A stretch of DNA of 64,000 bases from the NCBI GenBank assembly GCA_030603365.1, contig JAUVXV010000009.1, positions 62,001 to 126,000 on the forward strand, in the 5' to 3' direction. Numbering within the stretch: the first letter of the stretch is position 1; every line of letters begins with the position of its first letter. This stretch comes from Candidatus Heimdallarchaeota archaeon. Lineage in GTDB: Archaea; Asgardarchaeota; Heimdallarchaeia; Heimdallarchaeales; Heimdallarchaeaceae. The position numbers were made by a program, and so were the translations under genes. Shown here in pieces: positions 47,756 to 57,868 of the stretch. The notes under the pieces are model-generated. The model was given only the letters and a program-made list of their open reading frames with translations, made no database searches and was not told the origin of the DNA.

Positions 47756-48826
47756 ATGAGTCAGATTATTATTAAAAGTCCCAATCCTGATGTTATTTGG
47801 AACAGTTGGAAACAAAAAGCATCTCGTAACATAAACTTGGAAAAGCACTACAAAACTAAAGGTGCTGTATTTTCTCTCGATAGTATAATAGCTGCTGAAT
47901 ATGTTAAAGCTGTCAATAAAGCTGCAATTGTTTTCTTTGAAGAAATTTATGAAGCTACAACCTCTTCAGCAAAAAAAATCATTAAACAAGGCAATGTCAA
48001 ATCTCTTCAGAAGGAACAATTTTACGAATTCAAAACTGTAGCAGTTAAATCAGAATGGAAGGGTCCTGAGAATGTTGCTTATTTGAATTCAATTCAAGAA
48101 TATGGTTGTAGTTCATGTAGAGGTTCTGGAACCATTACTTGTTCAAAATGCAATGGCAGAAAAGACATTATATGTTCTAACTGCAAAGGCACAACTATTG
48201 GTTGTAAAAATTGTAACTCTACAGGTAAAATAACGATAAGACTTTCTGTTATAGATCAACAAGGTAACAAGAAAAATGTTGAAAAAACAGTTCCTTGCAC
48301 TCAATGCTCAGGTACAAAAAGAGTGGAATGTTCAAGATGTGGGGGTTCAGGTAAAGTTCCCTGCGATTCTTGCCAAGCTGAAGGAGTTAAATCTTGTAAA
48401 GATTGCGGAGGTAATGGAGTTTTATTCAAGTGGATTATTCAACCTGTGCCTTTCAAAGCAGAAAGAACTGCCAAACCTGTTATCTTATCTTCCATAAAAG
48501 TATCCGGATTTGAAAAGGAAATGGGTGTGGAAATTCAGAAAGCAATTGAAAGAGTAGAAGGGATAGCTATTAGAGATCCATATAATGAGCTCAATCAGCG
48601 ATTCATTGAACCAAGCTTAGGATACTTTACTAAAGAATTATCTAAAATCATCAATGAGACCCAGAAAAGCTGGAAAAGTGCATCCAAGAATACAGATTTT
48701 ACAATCAGAAAACCAATCTATATTTATCCACTGATTGCTTTAGATTGTGAAACAGCAAAAGGAAAGAAATTCCAAGTCTTTTCAATAGGTTCAGAAAGAG
48801 GGTATCTTGTTTTTGGAAAGATATAG
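47756..48826 (+). CDS. J-domain-less protein with DnaJ-type Cys-rich (CxxCxGxG) zinc-finger repeats
   Basis: CSSCRGSG, CSKCNG, CSNCKG, CKNCNSTG, CTQCSG, CSRCGGSG, CDSCQAEG, CKDCGGNG. Confidence 0.85.
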   Translation: MSQIIIKSPNPDVIWNSWKQKASRNINLEKHYKTKGAVFSLDSIIAAEYVKAVNKAAIVFFEEIYEATTSSAKKIIKQGNVKSLQKEQFYEFKTVAVKSEWKGPENVAYLNSIQEYGCSSCRGSGTITCSKCNGRKDIICSNCKGTTIGCKNCNSTGKITIRLSVIDQQGNKKNVEKTVPCTQCSGTKRVECSRCGGSGKVPCDSCQAEGVKSCKDCGGNGVLFKWIIQPVPFKAERTAKPVILSSIKVSGFEKEMGVEIQKAIERVEGIAIRDPYNELNQRFIEPSLGYFTKELSKIINETQKSWKSASKNTDFTIRKPIYIYPLIALDCETAKGKKFQVFSIGSERGYLVFGKI

Positions 48827-48850
48827 AGGGTTTAGTTAAACTCTTTTTTT

Positions 48851-49207
48851 CTAACAGTTCAGGTGAAATGCACCAGCAACTTTAACACCTTTTTTTACAA
48901 GTTCATTGAATTTCTTCACAGCTTGAGTAGATTTTTCAACACTAATACTAATTTCTTTAGTTTCTAGCTTTTTAATTAGCTCTTCAGGAACCTGTACTAG
49001 ACCAAACATGCCTGTCCCTACAACTAAAGTTTCAATTTCTTTCTCCTTTAGAATTTTTAAATCATCTAAGTGAAGAGCATGTCCTTTCTTTCTTCTCCAA
49101 TTAGTTTCAATAGAATCGGTGAAAATTATTAGATCAGAGGTATAAGAATGTCCATTAATCACCATTTTGCCAAAACGATATTTCTCAATTATATTCACTT
49201 TAGTCAC
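48851..49207 (-). CDS. Mth938/DUF498-like protein
   Basis: RFGKMVINGHSYTSDLIIF..LVVGTGMFGLVQVPEEL. Confidence 0.8.
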   Translation of the reverse strand: MTKVNIIEKYRFGKMVINGHSYTSDLIIFTDSIETNWRRKKGHALHLDDLKILKEKEIETLVVGTGMFGLVQVPEELIKKLETKEISISVEKSTQAVKKFNELVKKGVKVAGAFHLNC

Positions 49208-49315
49208 CGAAGATGAGTATACATATTCTACATCTACCTTTAATCTTTTTTATTGACAAAGTATTAAATACAAGAATTAATTATAATTCCTTGATTAGAT
49301 TTAGGAGTTAAGAAA

Positions 49316-50083
49316 ATGGTAGAATTTTGGGTATGGATAGTAGTAGGAGTAATACTGTTATTTTCTGCATTCTGGTTTTTATCTGGAATCAGAGTAGTAT
49401 TAGAATATGAACGAATAGTTGTCTTCCGATTAGGCAGATACAAAAGAACGATGGGACCGGGAGTAGTTTATGTCCTTCCTGTCTTTGAAAAAGCTAGAAA
49501 GGTTGATCTCAGGATCATAACTCAAGATATTCCTAGACAAGAAGTTATGACTCGTGATAATATTCCTGTCTTAGCTAATACAGTTGTCTACTTCAAAGTT
49601 GAACGTCCAGAAGATGCAGTGATTAAAATTGAGAATTATGTTTATGCTGTTAGACAGTATACTCAAGCAGCTCTACGTGATACAATGGGTACCATGGAAC
49701 TTGATCAAGTTCTTATTGAGAGAGATAAGATTGCTCAAGATATACGAAATATAGTTGACAAAGAAACTAGTGAATGGGGAATTGATATTAAGGGAATTAA
49801 AATTCAAGAGCTTGAACTTCCTGCAGAAATGAAAAGAGCATTTGCAATGCAAGCTGAAGCAGAAAGAGAAAAAAGAGCTGCAATAATTAAATCAGAAGGT
49901 GAACTTCAAGCATCAGCAAATCTTGCAGAAGCTGCAAGTAAACTTGCGAAAAATCCAGGATCTATGCATTTAAGAACTTTGCAGACTATCAGAGATATAG
50001 CTCAAGATCCAAGCGAGAAAATTGTTATCTTCATGCCTAGTGATTTAACAGAAGTTGCCAAGAAAGTTGTAGGTAAGAAATAA
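49316..50083 (+). CDS. Stomatin/prohibitin (SPFH, slipin) family protein
   Basis: IRVVLEYERIVVFRLGRYKRTMGPGVVYVLPVFEKARKVDLR. Confidence 0.95.
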   Translation: MVEFWVWIVVGVILLFSAFWFLSGIRVVLEYERIVVFRLGRYKRTMGPGVVYVLPVFEKARKVDLRIITQDIPRQEVMTRDNIPVLANTVVYFKVERPEDAVIKIENYVYAVRQYTQAALRDTMGTMELDQVLIERDKIAQDIRNIVDKETSEWGIDIKGIKIQELELPAEMKRAFAMQAEAEREKRAAIIKSEGELQASANLAEAASKLAKNPGSMHLRTLQTIRDIAQDPSEKIVIFMPSDLTEVAKKVVGKK

Positions 50084-50097
50084 AAAGGTGAGAGTTT

Positions 50098-50769
50098 TTG
50101 GGTTTAGAAACTCATAAGAGATACGTACAAATTGCTTTCAATGGCTCAGCTCAGCAGGTTCGACGAGTACTACCACAGATACCTTATGACTCAAGAATAA
50201 TCATAGAGGCAGGAACTCCATATATTAAGAGAACAGGTATGGCAGGTGTCAGCCTCATCAGACGATGGTGGCGTGGGTTGATTGTTGCTGATATCAAAGT
50301 TACAGATGGAGCTGTTAAAGAAGTGATGTTCTCAGCTGCTGCAGGAGCTAATGCTGCAACTGTAATGGGTTCTGCTCCAGTTGAAACTTTGGATTACTTC
50401 GTTACATATTGTAAAAATCACAATCTCTACTCTATGATAGATATGCTAGGTGTTGATAAACCTCTACGAAAAATGCTTCCTATGAAAACCAAACCTGATG
50501 TTGTTGTAATTCACAAAGGAAGAGATGAGGAAAGCAACAAGAGTAATATTATCAGATATAAAGACATAGCAAAAATACATTCGAAGTATGAGAGTCTTAT
50601 TTCAGTAGCAGGAGGGTTGGGTTTCAAAGATGTTAGAAAAGCTTATTTCAATGGTGCTGATATAGCTATTCTGAATGTTACAGAACCAGACGACCCAAAT
50701 GTTGGTTTACCTGATCGTTCAAACTTTAAGCGGCTAATACCTGCAATTTTAAGTGCAGTGGGTGATTAA
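50098..50769 (+). CDS. OMPDC/HUMPS-family (hexulose-phosphate synthase-like) protein
   Basis: VADIKVTDGAVKEVMFSAAAGANAATVMGSAP (DxKxxD), VAGGLGFKDVRKAYFNGADIAI. Confidence 0.8.
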   Translation: MGLETHKRYVQIAFNGSAQQVRRVLPQIPYDSRIIIEAGTPYIKRTGMAGVSLIRRWWRGLIVADIKVTDGAVKEVMFSAAAGANAATVMGSAPVETLDYFVTYCKNHNLYSMIDMLGVDKPLRKMLPMKTKPDVVVIHKGRDEESNKSNIIRYKDIAKIHSKYESLISVAGGLGFKDVRKAYFNGADIAILNVTEPDDPNVGLPDRSNFKRLIPAILSAVGD

Positions 50770-50786
50770 CCTACTCACAACTTTTT

Positions 50787-51656
50787 CTAACAATCAAAAA
50801 CGAAACTTTTACCAAATGGTGCATAATTAACTCTGTTCTCACCTAATTTCTTTCTTAAAAGATGATATGCCCTTCTACCAATACTATGATTGAAAAAGAA
50901 TTTGACGTTCTTAAAATCTTGATTTAATTTATGAGCTATTTGTAAAATTATCTCTTTCTTAGCACCATAAAGATGAACTCCACCAATTAATGTAGTTACT
51001 TTATCATTCACCAAACTCTCTGCCTTTCTGATAGTATTGCTAATCCCAGAATGGCAACAACCGCAAATAAGTACTAATCCTTCTTTACTTTTTAATATTA
51101 GAGAAATTTCATCTAGAACTGGATCTATAGACCATTCTCCATTTACATAGTGAACAAAATAGCTAGAAATGTTTTGGTCTTCAATTCTTTCATCTAAAGA
51201 TATTTCTCCCGTTGTTATCAAATAAGGCGTTATTTCTACTGGTTCTGAACTTAAATTGAATTTTATTTTATTCTTCAATTCTGGTTTTATTGAATAGATT
51301 CCAGCATTCCACAATCGTAGTTTGCCGATTTGTGCTCTTTTAGCTTCGAGAGCATTTGTATGGGCATATATAGGAATGATTGATTTCTTTGTTCGATTTT
51401 CTAGAAGAGCATTGAGTCCACCAGTATGATCAGAATGACCATGAGAAAAAACAATTTTGTTTATTTTGTCTGGTTTAATATCTAATATCTCCATATTCTT
51501 AATTAGAAGTCTACCAACTAAACCTAAGTCGTACATTATATGATGTCTTCCTGAAGCGATGTAGAATGACAATCCATGACTAAATACTGAAAAAATTCCA
51601 GGATTTGTAATTCTATCATATACTGTCGTAATTGAGGTTTGCAATAAATCACTCAA
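50787..51656 (-). CDS. Metallo-beta-lactamase fold protein (dihydropteroate-synthase-related/MptN-like subfamily)
   Basis: IVFSHGHSDHTGGLNALL, ICGCCHSGISN. Confidence 0.83.
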   Translation of the reverse strand: MSDLLQTSITTVYDRITNPGIFSVFSHGLSFYIASGRHHIMYDLGLVGRLLIKNMEILDIKPDKINKIVFSHGHSDHTGGLNALLENRTKKSIIPIYAHTNALEAKRAQIGKLRLWNAGIYSIKPELKNKIKFNLSSEPVEITPYLITTGEISLDERIEDQNISSYFVHYVNGEWSIDPVLDEISLILKSKEGLVLICGCCHSGISNTIRKAESLVNDKVTTLIGGVHLYGAKKEIILQIAHKLNQDFKNVKFFFNHSIGRRAYHLLRKKLGENRVNYAPFGKSFVFDC

Positions 51657-51743
51657 AGAAAGAAGCTATTTTGACAATATAATAATATTTCGAAAAAATG
51701 GGAAAATGCTTTAAATTTGTATCAATACGTTATACATGATAAA

Positions 51744-52592
51744 ATGAAAGCTTTCATTTCTGTTGATCTAGAAGGAATGCCCTTTGTGGTTATTCCTGGT
51801 CATTTAAACCTTAAAGGATCTCTTTATCCTGAAGCAAGAAAAATAGCTACACAAGTTACTCTTTTTGTAACTGAAGAACTTCATAAGAATGGTTTCGACA
51901 AAATAATAGTAGCGGATAGTCATGGACCAATGATAAATCTACTAGTCGATGATTTGCCTGAATGTGTTGAAATCGTGAGAGGTGGTCTTAGACCTACAAG
52001 TATGGTCGCTGGTTCAGAAGGTTGTGATGTCGGAATATTCCTTGGTTATCACGCTAAATTTGGGACCATAAATGCAACTTTTGATCATACTTACAGCGGA
52101 GGAAGTGTAAACAAACTCGTCTTAAATGGAATTGAAGTGAGTGAGTATCTCCTGAATTCCTATACTATAGGAGAGTTAAATATCCCTTCAATATTGGTTG
52201 CTGGAGATAAGCAATTGATAGAAGATGATGTTAAACCTTACACTCCTTGGGTTGAATCTGTAGCATTGAAAGAATCTCTTAGCAGGTTATCTGCAAAGAG
52301 TCCAAGTATGAAACTAATTGAGAGAGAATTACGAGCAGCTACTAATAAAGCTGTGATAAATGTGAATGAAAATCTTGTGAAACCTCTTGTTCTTGAAAAA
52401 CCTATCAATGTCTCTCTGACTCTGCGTGATACACATCAAGCTGATGCAGTTTCTTATCTACCTTTCATTACTCGAAAAGATGCCCTTACAGTAGAATATG
52501 TTTCTAAAGATATGGTCGAAGCTTACAAAACATTTCAAGCAATTATGTTTATTTCTTCGGCTTCCAACTCTATGCTTCAAAATCTCAAATAA
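51744..52592 (+). CDS. D-aminopeptidase, family M55
   Basis: MKAFISVDLEGMPFVVIPGHL, VADSHGPMINL, GYHAKFG. Confidence 0.9.
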   Translation: MKAFISVDLEGMPFVVIPGHLNLKGSLYPEARKIATQVTLFVTEELHKNGFDKIIVADSHGPMINLLVDDLPECVEIVRGGLRPTSMVAGSEGCDVGIFLGYHAKFGTINATFDHTYSGGSVNKLVLNGIEVSEYLLNSYTIGELNIPSILVAGDKQLIEDDVKPYTPWVESVALKESLSRLSAKSPSMKLIERELRAATNKAVINVNENLVKPLVLEKPINVSLTLRDTHQADAVSYLPFITRKDALTVEYVSKDMVEAYKTFQAIMFISSASNSMLQNLK

Positions 52593-52689
52593 AAACGGAC
52601 GAGGAAATTCCTCTGCCAAAATTTTTTTAATAAGTACTATTAAGTTAGCCCAGATACTTCACAATCACTGAAATTTAAGAGGTTCCAAA

Positions 52690-53940
52690 TTGGGCAAGAA
52701 AAAGATACCAACTATTGTTTTTATTGCAATTCTTGTAGTTTCTATTGTTGCTCTTGATATTGTCAGACAAGCTCAATTTAGAGGAGATAAAGATGAGATA
52801 GTTCTGAGTGTTCTCTATACAAGTGAAAAGAAAGGTTGGATTAATTCTATTGCTCCTGAATTCCCAGAATGGTTTTCTGGAAGGAATCCTGGGATGAGTG
52901 TTCGGTTAGAATTCGAAGTATTAGGAACTCGTACATCTATGTTGTCTATTTTATCAGGAGAAAGTAAGCCTACAATATGGAGTCCTGCTGCTTCTGTTTG
53001 GGTACCACTTTTTGACTGGTCCTGGGAGAAGAAATTTGGAACACATATTATTGATTTCGCTCAAGTAAAACCATTGGTTGCTTCTCCTATTATCTTAGGA
53101 ACTTGGGAGAGTTACAGAGATGAAAATAATTTTACTAAATGGGCAGATTTATACGATTTAGCAAATTCTGATCTTAAACTTGCACACACTTCTGCACAAG
53201 AATCGAATTCAGGATACATGGCAGTTCTTCTTGAGATAACTGCAGCTAGTGGAAAGGAACCAGATAAAATAACTATGGCAGATTTGCAAAATACTACTAT
53301 CCATGAATGGATGGAAAAAGTAGAATCGACAGCAGTTCTTTATGGGTCTTCAACTGGTTTCCTCGCTAAGCAAGCAGTACAATTAGGTCCTTCTGGTTTG
53401 AATGTGGTGATACTTTACGAGAATCTAATTATAGAAACTGCAAAAGATGGAGAAGCCTTTGCAAAATGGGGAGATAACCTAGTAGCAGTCTATCCTGAGG
53501 AAGGGACTCTTTGGAGTGATCATCCATTTGTTATTCTTAATGCTTCTTGGGTTACTCCAGATGAACAATTTGCTGCAACAGAATTTGAAATATTCTTGTT
53601 AAGCAAAGAGATTCAAAAACAAGCAATTCCTTTTGGTTTCAGACCTGGTAATGAAACAATAGTTAATGATACTGATATTATAGCAGAAATGGAGCAAGTA
53701 TTCAAACCTGAAAATGGGGTTGCTCTTGATATTACTATACCAAAATTCAGTGTTCCTACTGATGGAGAAGTTTTAGATAGAATCCCTGATGTATGGTTGA
53801 AAACGAGAGCAACAACACTTGAAAAAGATGAGGATGCGGAATATTGGCAGCTAGGTTATGAGGCTCTATCTTTAATTCCTGTCGCATTTGGATCTCTAGT
53901 TCTATTAGTGATCTTTAGAAAGAAGAGGAGGGTAAAATAG
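52690..53940 (+). CDS. ABC transporter substrate-binding protein with N- and C-terminal TM segments
   Basis: ILSGESKPTIWSPAASVWVPL; hydrophobic N-terminus and LIPVAFGSLVLLVIFRKKRRVK C-terminus. Confidence 0.85.
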   Translation: MGKKKIPTIVFIAILVVSIVALDIVRQAQFRGDKDEIVLSVLYTSEKKGWINSIAPEFPEWFSGRNPGMSVRLEFEVLGTRTSMLSILSGESKPTIWSPAASVWVPLFDWSWEKKFGTHIIDFAQVKPLVASPIILGTWESYRDENNFTKWADLYDLANSDLKLAHTSAQESNSGYMAVLLEITAASGKEPDKITMADLQNTTIHEWMEKVESTAVLYGSSTGFLAKQAVQLGPSGLNVVILYENLIIETAKDGEAFAKWGDNLVAVYPEEGTLWSDHPFVILNASWVTPDEQFAATEFEIFLLSKEIQKQAIPFGFRPGNETIVNDTDIIAEMEQVFKPENGVALDITIPKFSVPTDGEVLDRIPDVWLKTRATTLEKDEDAEYWQLGYEALSLIPVAFGSLVLLVIFRKKRRVK

Positions 53941-55670
53941 TGGATCTGGATGACCCAAAACTTGATGTAGAAGTCAAGCTGAGAAGAACCTTACTTGCTA
54001 CTGAAAAGTGGTTGTCTAAGAAAGGAGTTCTTTCTGCTGGTAAAGTTTTTACTGTTGGAATTTTCATCCTATTAGTACTAGGTCCAATTCTTTATCTTCT
54101 TTTACAAATTATCATCAGCTGGAAAGATATTAATGCAACAGTTTTCAATGATCCAATCCTAGGAAATGAAGCATTTCTTATGATGTTGAATTCAATTGGA
54201 CTTTCGCTCAAGATAGCAGCTATTGTAACTGTTTTCGATATAATAATAGGAGTACCTATTGCTTGGATTTTAGCGCGATATAATTTTAGAGGTAAAAATA
54301 TTCTAGATACTCTAGTAGATATGCCTATGGCAGTTCCAACAAGTGCTTTAGGATTTTCTATTTATTTGTTCTGGGGAACAAACAATGGAATTTCAAGAAT
54401 ATTCAATTCTGAAGTTGGTCTTGTTTCTCAGGGAACATTACTAATCATTTTGGCACATGTAGCTTTTACATTTCCTTATGTAACAAGATCAATTAGAGGG
54501 ATTATTGCAGATATGGATTTAAATTTAGAAAAAGCAGGGAGAACTCTGGGAGCGTCACCTTTTACAATTGCAAGAATGATTTCTTTACCCTTAGTTAAAG
54601 AAGGATTGTTAGCTGGAACAGTTTTAGCATTTACAAGATCTTTAGGTGAAACTGGAGCTACCCTAATAGTAAGTGGTGTATATCAGACAGCTCCAGTAGT
54701 TATTGTCAGCTGGATGAAAGGATTAAAGATTCCTACGACCGCATTTCTAGCATTTATTCTTATCATAATCAGTTTATCATTACTAACTTTTGTCAGATTA
54801 TTTGCAAGGAAAGTTGGTCTTCCATGGAGTAAGGTTTTTCCAAAATTTGAGAGAAAATTGAGTTCCAAACCAGTAACCAGAACACGTGATGGTCTTTCTC
54901 TCTTCTTGTTTTCTGCAGTTGTATTTATCCCAGCCCTATTTGTAATTGTATTCTTGTTCCAATGGTGGGGTGGTTCACCGTTCTCAGGAGATCCACAAGC
55001 AGGAATGATTTATCAGGTGTTTCAAGCTCCAGATCAGAAGATTACGGATATTACGAATGCCCTGATCACGTCTGTGGAAATCGCTCTAATTGTTACTGTG
55101 GTTAATGTTATTATAGCCACACCTATGGCATTCTTTATTTCGAAAATGAAAAATAAGAAACTCAAAGGGTTTCTTGATCTATTAATTGATATTCCTTTAA
55201 TTATTCCAAGTTCTGCACTTGGTTTTAGTATTTTCTTCTTGTGGGGATCAAATGGGATGCATATTCTATCACCAGGATTTATGATGATAATAGTTGCACA
55301 TGTTTCTTTCACGTATTCTTATTGTGTTAGACCTCTAATCGGTTCTTTTGATGCCATACCCACAATGTATGATGAAGCCGCTACAGCTTTTGGAGCGTCA
55401 AAGTTTACGGCTTTCAGAAAAGTGACGTTTCCTTTCCTCAAAAGTGGTTTAATTGCAGCTGCAATAATGACTTTTACCAGATCTATGAGTGAAACTGGTG
55501 CAACAATAATCTGTATGGGAGTAGAGCGAACAATACCTGTTTTATTAGTTGATTTTTTTGAAGCATCAACGTTTCCAGCAGCTGCATTTGCTGCAACAAT
55601 ACTGATTGTTATTTCATTCCTATTACTGTTATTATTGAGAGTATTTACAAGGGGGAAGAAAAATGAGTGA
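53940..55670 (+). CDS. ABC transporter permease, two fused permease domains
   Basis: Two EAA-type loops (LEKAGRTLGASPFTIARMISLPLVKEG and YDEAATAFGASKFTAFRKVTFPFLKSG); GTG start overlaps previous TAG. Confidence 0.92.
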   Translation: MDLDDPKLDVEVKLRRTLLATEKWLSKKGVLSAGKVFTVGIFILLVLGPILYLLLQIIISWKDINATVFNDPILGNEAFLMMLNSIGLSLKIAAIVTVFDIIIGVPIAWILARYNFRGKNILDTLVDMPMAVPTSALGFSIYLFWGTNNGISRIFNSEVGLVSQGTLLIILAHVAFTFPYVTRSIRGIIADMDLNLEKAGRTLGASPFTIARMISLPLVKEGLLAGTVLAFTRSLGETGATLIVSGVYQTAPVVIVSWMKGLKIPTTAFLAFILIIISLSLLTFVRLFARKVGLPWSKVFPKFERKLSSKPVTRTRDGLSLFLFSAVVFIPALFVIVFLFQWWGGSPFSGDPQAGMIYQVFQAPDQKITDITNALITSVEIALIVTVVNVIIATPMAFFISKMKNKKLKGFLDLLIDIPLIIPSSALGFSIFFLWGSNGMHILSPGFMMIIVAHVSFTYSYCVRPLIGSFDAIPTMYDEAATAFGASKFTAFRKVTFPFLKSGLIAAAIMTFTRSMSETGATIICMGVERTIPVLLVDFFEASTFPAAAFAATILIVISFLLLLLLRVFTRGKKNE

Positions 55671-56775
55671 TATTCGTTTCCAACATGTAACAAAGATTTT
55701 TGGTAGGAAAGTAGAAGCAGTGAAAGATCTTAGTTTTGTCATAAATGATGGAGAATATGTCTCTTTAATAGGTCCTTCTGGTTGTGGAAAAACAACCACT
55801 TTACGATTACTAGCTGGGACAATCCTGCCAACAAAGGGGCAGATATTTTTTGATGATAAACCTATGGGAAATGTTCGGATTCAAGATAGGAACATTGGCT
55901 TTGTTTTCCAGCATTTCGCAATTTTTCCTCATATGAATATTTGGGAAAATGTTGCTTATAGCCCAACAGTGAGAGGAAGAAGTAAACGAGAAATTGAATC
56001 TCTTGTAGAGGATGCTCTCAAGTCAGTTCAAATGAGTGAAAAAGCTGAACTATATCCACCTTCTTTATCTGCTCCTGATTGGCAAAAAACAGCTCTAGCA
56101 AGAGTATTAGCATCTGAAGCGCGAATTCTTCTTCTAGATGAACCTTTAGGAGCCCTTGACCAGAAAATAAGAGAAGAGTTTCAAATATTCCTTCGAAATT
56201 TAGTCAAACGTGAAAAACTTACTGCAATTCATGTGACTCATGATCAAGCTGAGGCATTGACTATCAGTGATAGGGTTGCAGTTATGAATAAAGGAGAACT
56301 GATTCAATTAGGGTCACCTTCAGATTTGATTTACAATCCTAGTCACATTTTCACATCCTTCTTTGTAGGTGAATCTGATTTCTTAGAAGGTGTTATGATA
56401 ACCGATGAAGAAAATGAGGTAGAAGTAAAAATTGGTCAATCAATAATTAAAACACATAATACTGGTATTCCAAAAGGTAGAAGAGTAGCTGTTGCTGTCA
56501 GAAGAGAATTTTTCTCACTGGAAAAGATGCCAGCTGATGGTAAGGAAATTCCTAACAATTATATTTCAGGTACTATTATTCGTGATCAGTTTCTTGGACT
56601 CTTGAGACGAGTTAGTGTGCTTCTAGAAAACCAACAGATTATAGAAGCAAAGATTCATGCAAAACACCCTGTTCATTTCAATGAAAATGATTTAGTTAAG
56701 GTGCGAATTGATCCAGCTGTAAGTAGATGTTTTGCTTATCCTAAAGAAGGAATTGCAAAGGCTTTGGAGATGTGA
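55663..56775 (+). CDS. ABC transporter ATP-binding protein 1 (degenerate signature motif)
   Basis: GPSGCGKTTT, FVFQHFAIFPHM, LSAPDWQKTALARVL, ILLLDEPLGALD, HVTHD. Confidence 0.95.
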   Translation: MSDIRFQHVTKIFGRKVEAVKDLSFVINDGEYVSLIGPSGCGKTTTLRLLAGTILPTKGQIFFDDKPMGNVRIQDRNIGFVFQHFAIFPHMNIWENVAYSPTVRGRSKREIESLVEDALKSVQMSEKAELYPPSLSAPDWQKTALARVLASEARILLLDEPLGALDQKIREEFQIFLRNLVKREKLTAIHVTHDQAEALTISDRVAVMNKGELIQLGSPSDLIYNPSHIFTSFFVGESDFLEGVMITDEENEVEVKIGQSIIKTHNTGIPKGRRVAVAVRREFFSLEKMPADGKEIPNNYISGTIIRDQFLGLLRRVSVLLENQQIIEAKIHAKHPVHFNENDLVKVRIDPAVSRCFAYPKEGIAKALEM

Positions 56776-56779
56776 TAAA

Positions 56780-57868
56780 ATGGTTAAAGTTGAATTGAAA
56801 GATGTAACAAAATTCTACGGAAAGATAAGAGGAGTTGAAAATATCAATCTTTCAATTAGCGATGGGGAATATCTTGCAGTATTAGGTGCAACAGGAGCTG
56901 GTAAAACTACTACCATGTATCTCCTTGCTGGGTTACTCTCACCATCTTCAGGAACCATTTATTTTGATCATGAAGATATTACTAAGAAACCCGCAGAAGA
57001 TAGAGATGTAGGTTTTGTGTTTGAAGAATACAATCTTTTCCCACGAATGTTAGTAGAAGATAATGTTCTATTTGGTCCTATTGTAAAAGATTTAGACATT
57101 ACTGACTCTAAACAAATTGCTCGAGAATTATTTGTTCTACTCAATATTGCAGGAAAAGAGAAGAATTTTCCAGATGAAATTAGTGGCGGTCAGAAGCAAA
57201 GAGTAGCTTTAGCAAGAGCGATAGTATCAAATGCCAAGCTTCTCGTTATGGATGATCCATTAAGAGCCTTAGACGCAAAAATTAGAGAAATTTTGCAAAT
57301 AGAACTCAGGAAACTTGTAAAAGATTTAGGCATAACTTGTATTCATGCAACTCACGATACTCAAGAAGCAATGAGGGTTGCAGATAGAATAGCTGTTTTT
57401 GAGGATGGAAAAATTGTTCAGATTGGTTCACCTGAAGAAGTTTACAATCATCCAAATTCATTTTATGTGGCAGATTTTCTCGGAGAAAGCACTTCAATGG
57501 AAGGAAGGATAAGCAAGAAGAAAAAGGAAAGTTTCTTCATCGCAAACAATGGTTTAGAATTTAAGGTAAAAACTGATTTGAAGGATGGAGAAGAGGCTAT
57601 TGCTTTGGTTCCAGCTGAATTGTTGGATATTTTTGATGTTGAGGAAAGAGAAACCCTCAATTATGACAATATCGTTGAGGGAAAAATACTCAATTCAAAA
57701 TGTGTGGGAGAATTCAATGAAATTGAAGTAATGGTTAATGGTATCATTTTCAAAGCTAAAGATTTGATTGGGAAGGAAGTTCCGGCGAGGAAAGGCAGCA
57801 AAATACTAGTTGCTACTGATAAAGATGATTACAGAATATTTCCAAAAGAAAAGGAGATAAAAAAATGA
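56780..57868 (+). CDS. ABC transporter ATP-binding protein 2 (variant Q-loop and Walker B)
   Basis: GATGAGKTTT, FVFEEYNLFP, ISGGQKQRVALARAI, LLVMDDPLRALD, HATHD. Confidence 0.95.
   Translation: MVKVELKDVTKFYGKIRGVENINLSISDGEYLAVLGATGAGKTTTMYLLAGLLSPSSGTIYFDHEDITKKPAEDRDVGFVFEEYNLFPRMLVEDNVLFGPIVKDLDITDSKQIARELFVLLNIAGKEKNFPDEISGGQKQRVALARAIVSNAKLLVMDDPLRALDAKIREILQIELRKLVKDLGITCIHATHDTQEAMRVADRIAVFEDGKIVQIGSPEEVYNHPNSFYVADFLGESTSMEGRISKKKKESFFIANNGLEFKVKTDLKDGEEAIALVPAELLDIFDVEERETLNYDNIVEGKILNSKCVGEFNEIEVMVNGIIFKAKDLIGKEVPARKGSKILVATDKDDYRIFPKEKEIKK

Noticed and set aside
48276-48497. 73-aa plus-strand ORF overlapping the DnaJ-zinc-finger gene
   Set aside because: Alternate frame of the Cys-rich repeat region; repetitive codons create an artefactual open frame.
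49316-50083. Considered a slipin/NfeD membrane-quality-control operon
   Set aside because: The slipin is clear, but neither neighbour is an NfeD-type protease, so the operon claim is unsupported.
55034-55693. Minus-strand ORFs of 92 and 124 aa
   Set aside because: Antisense to the fused permease; hydrophobic composition mirrors the permease.
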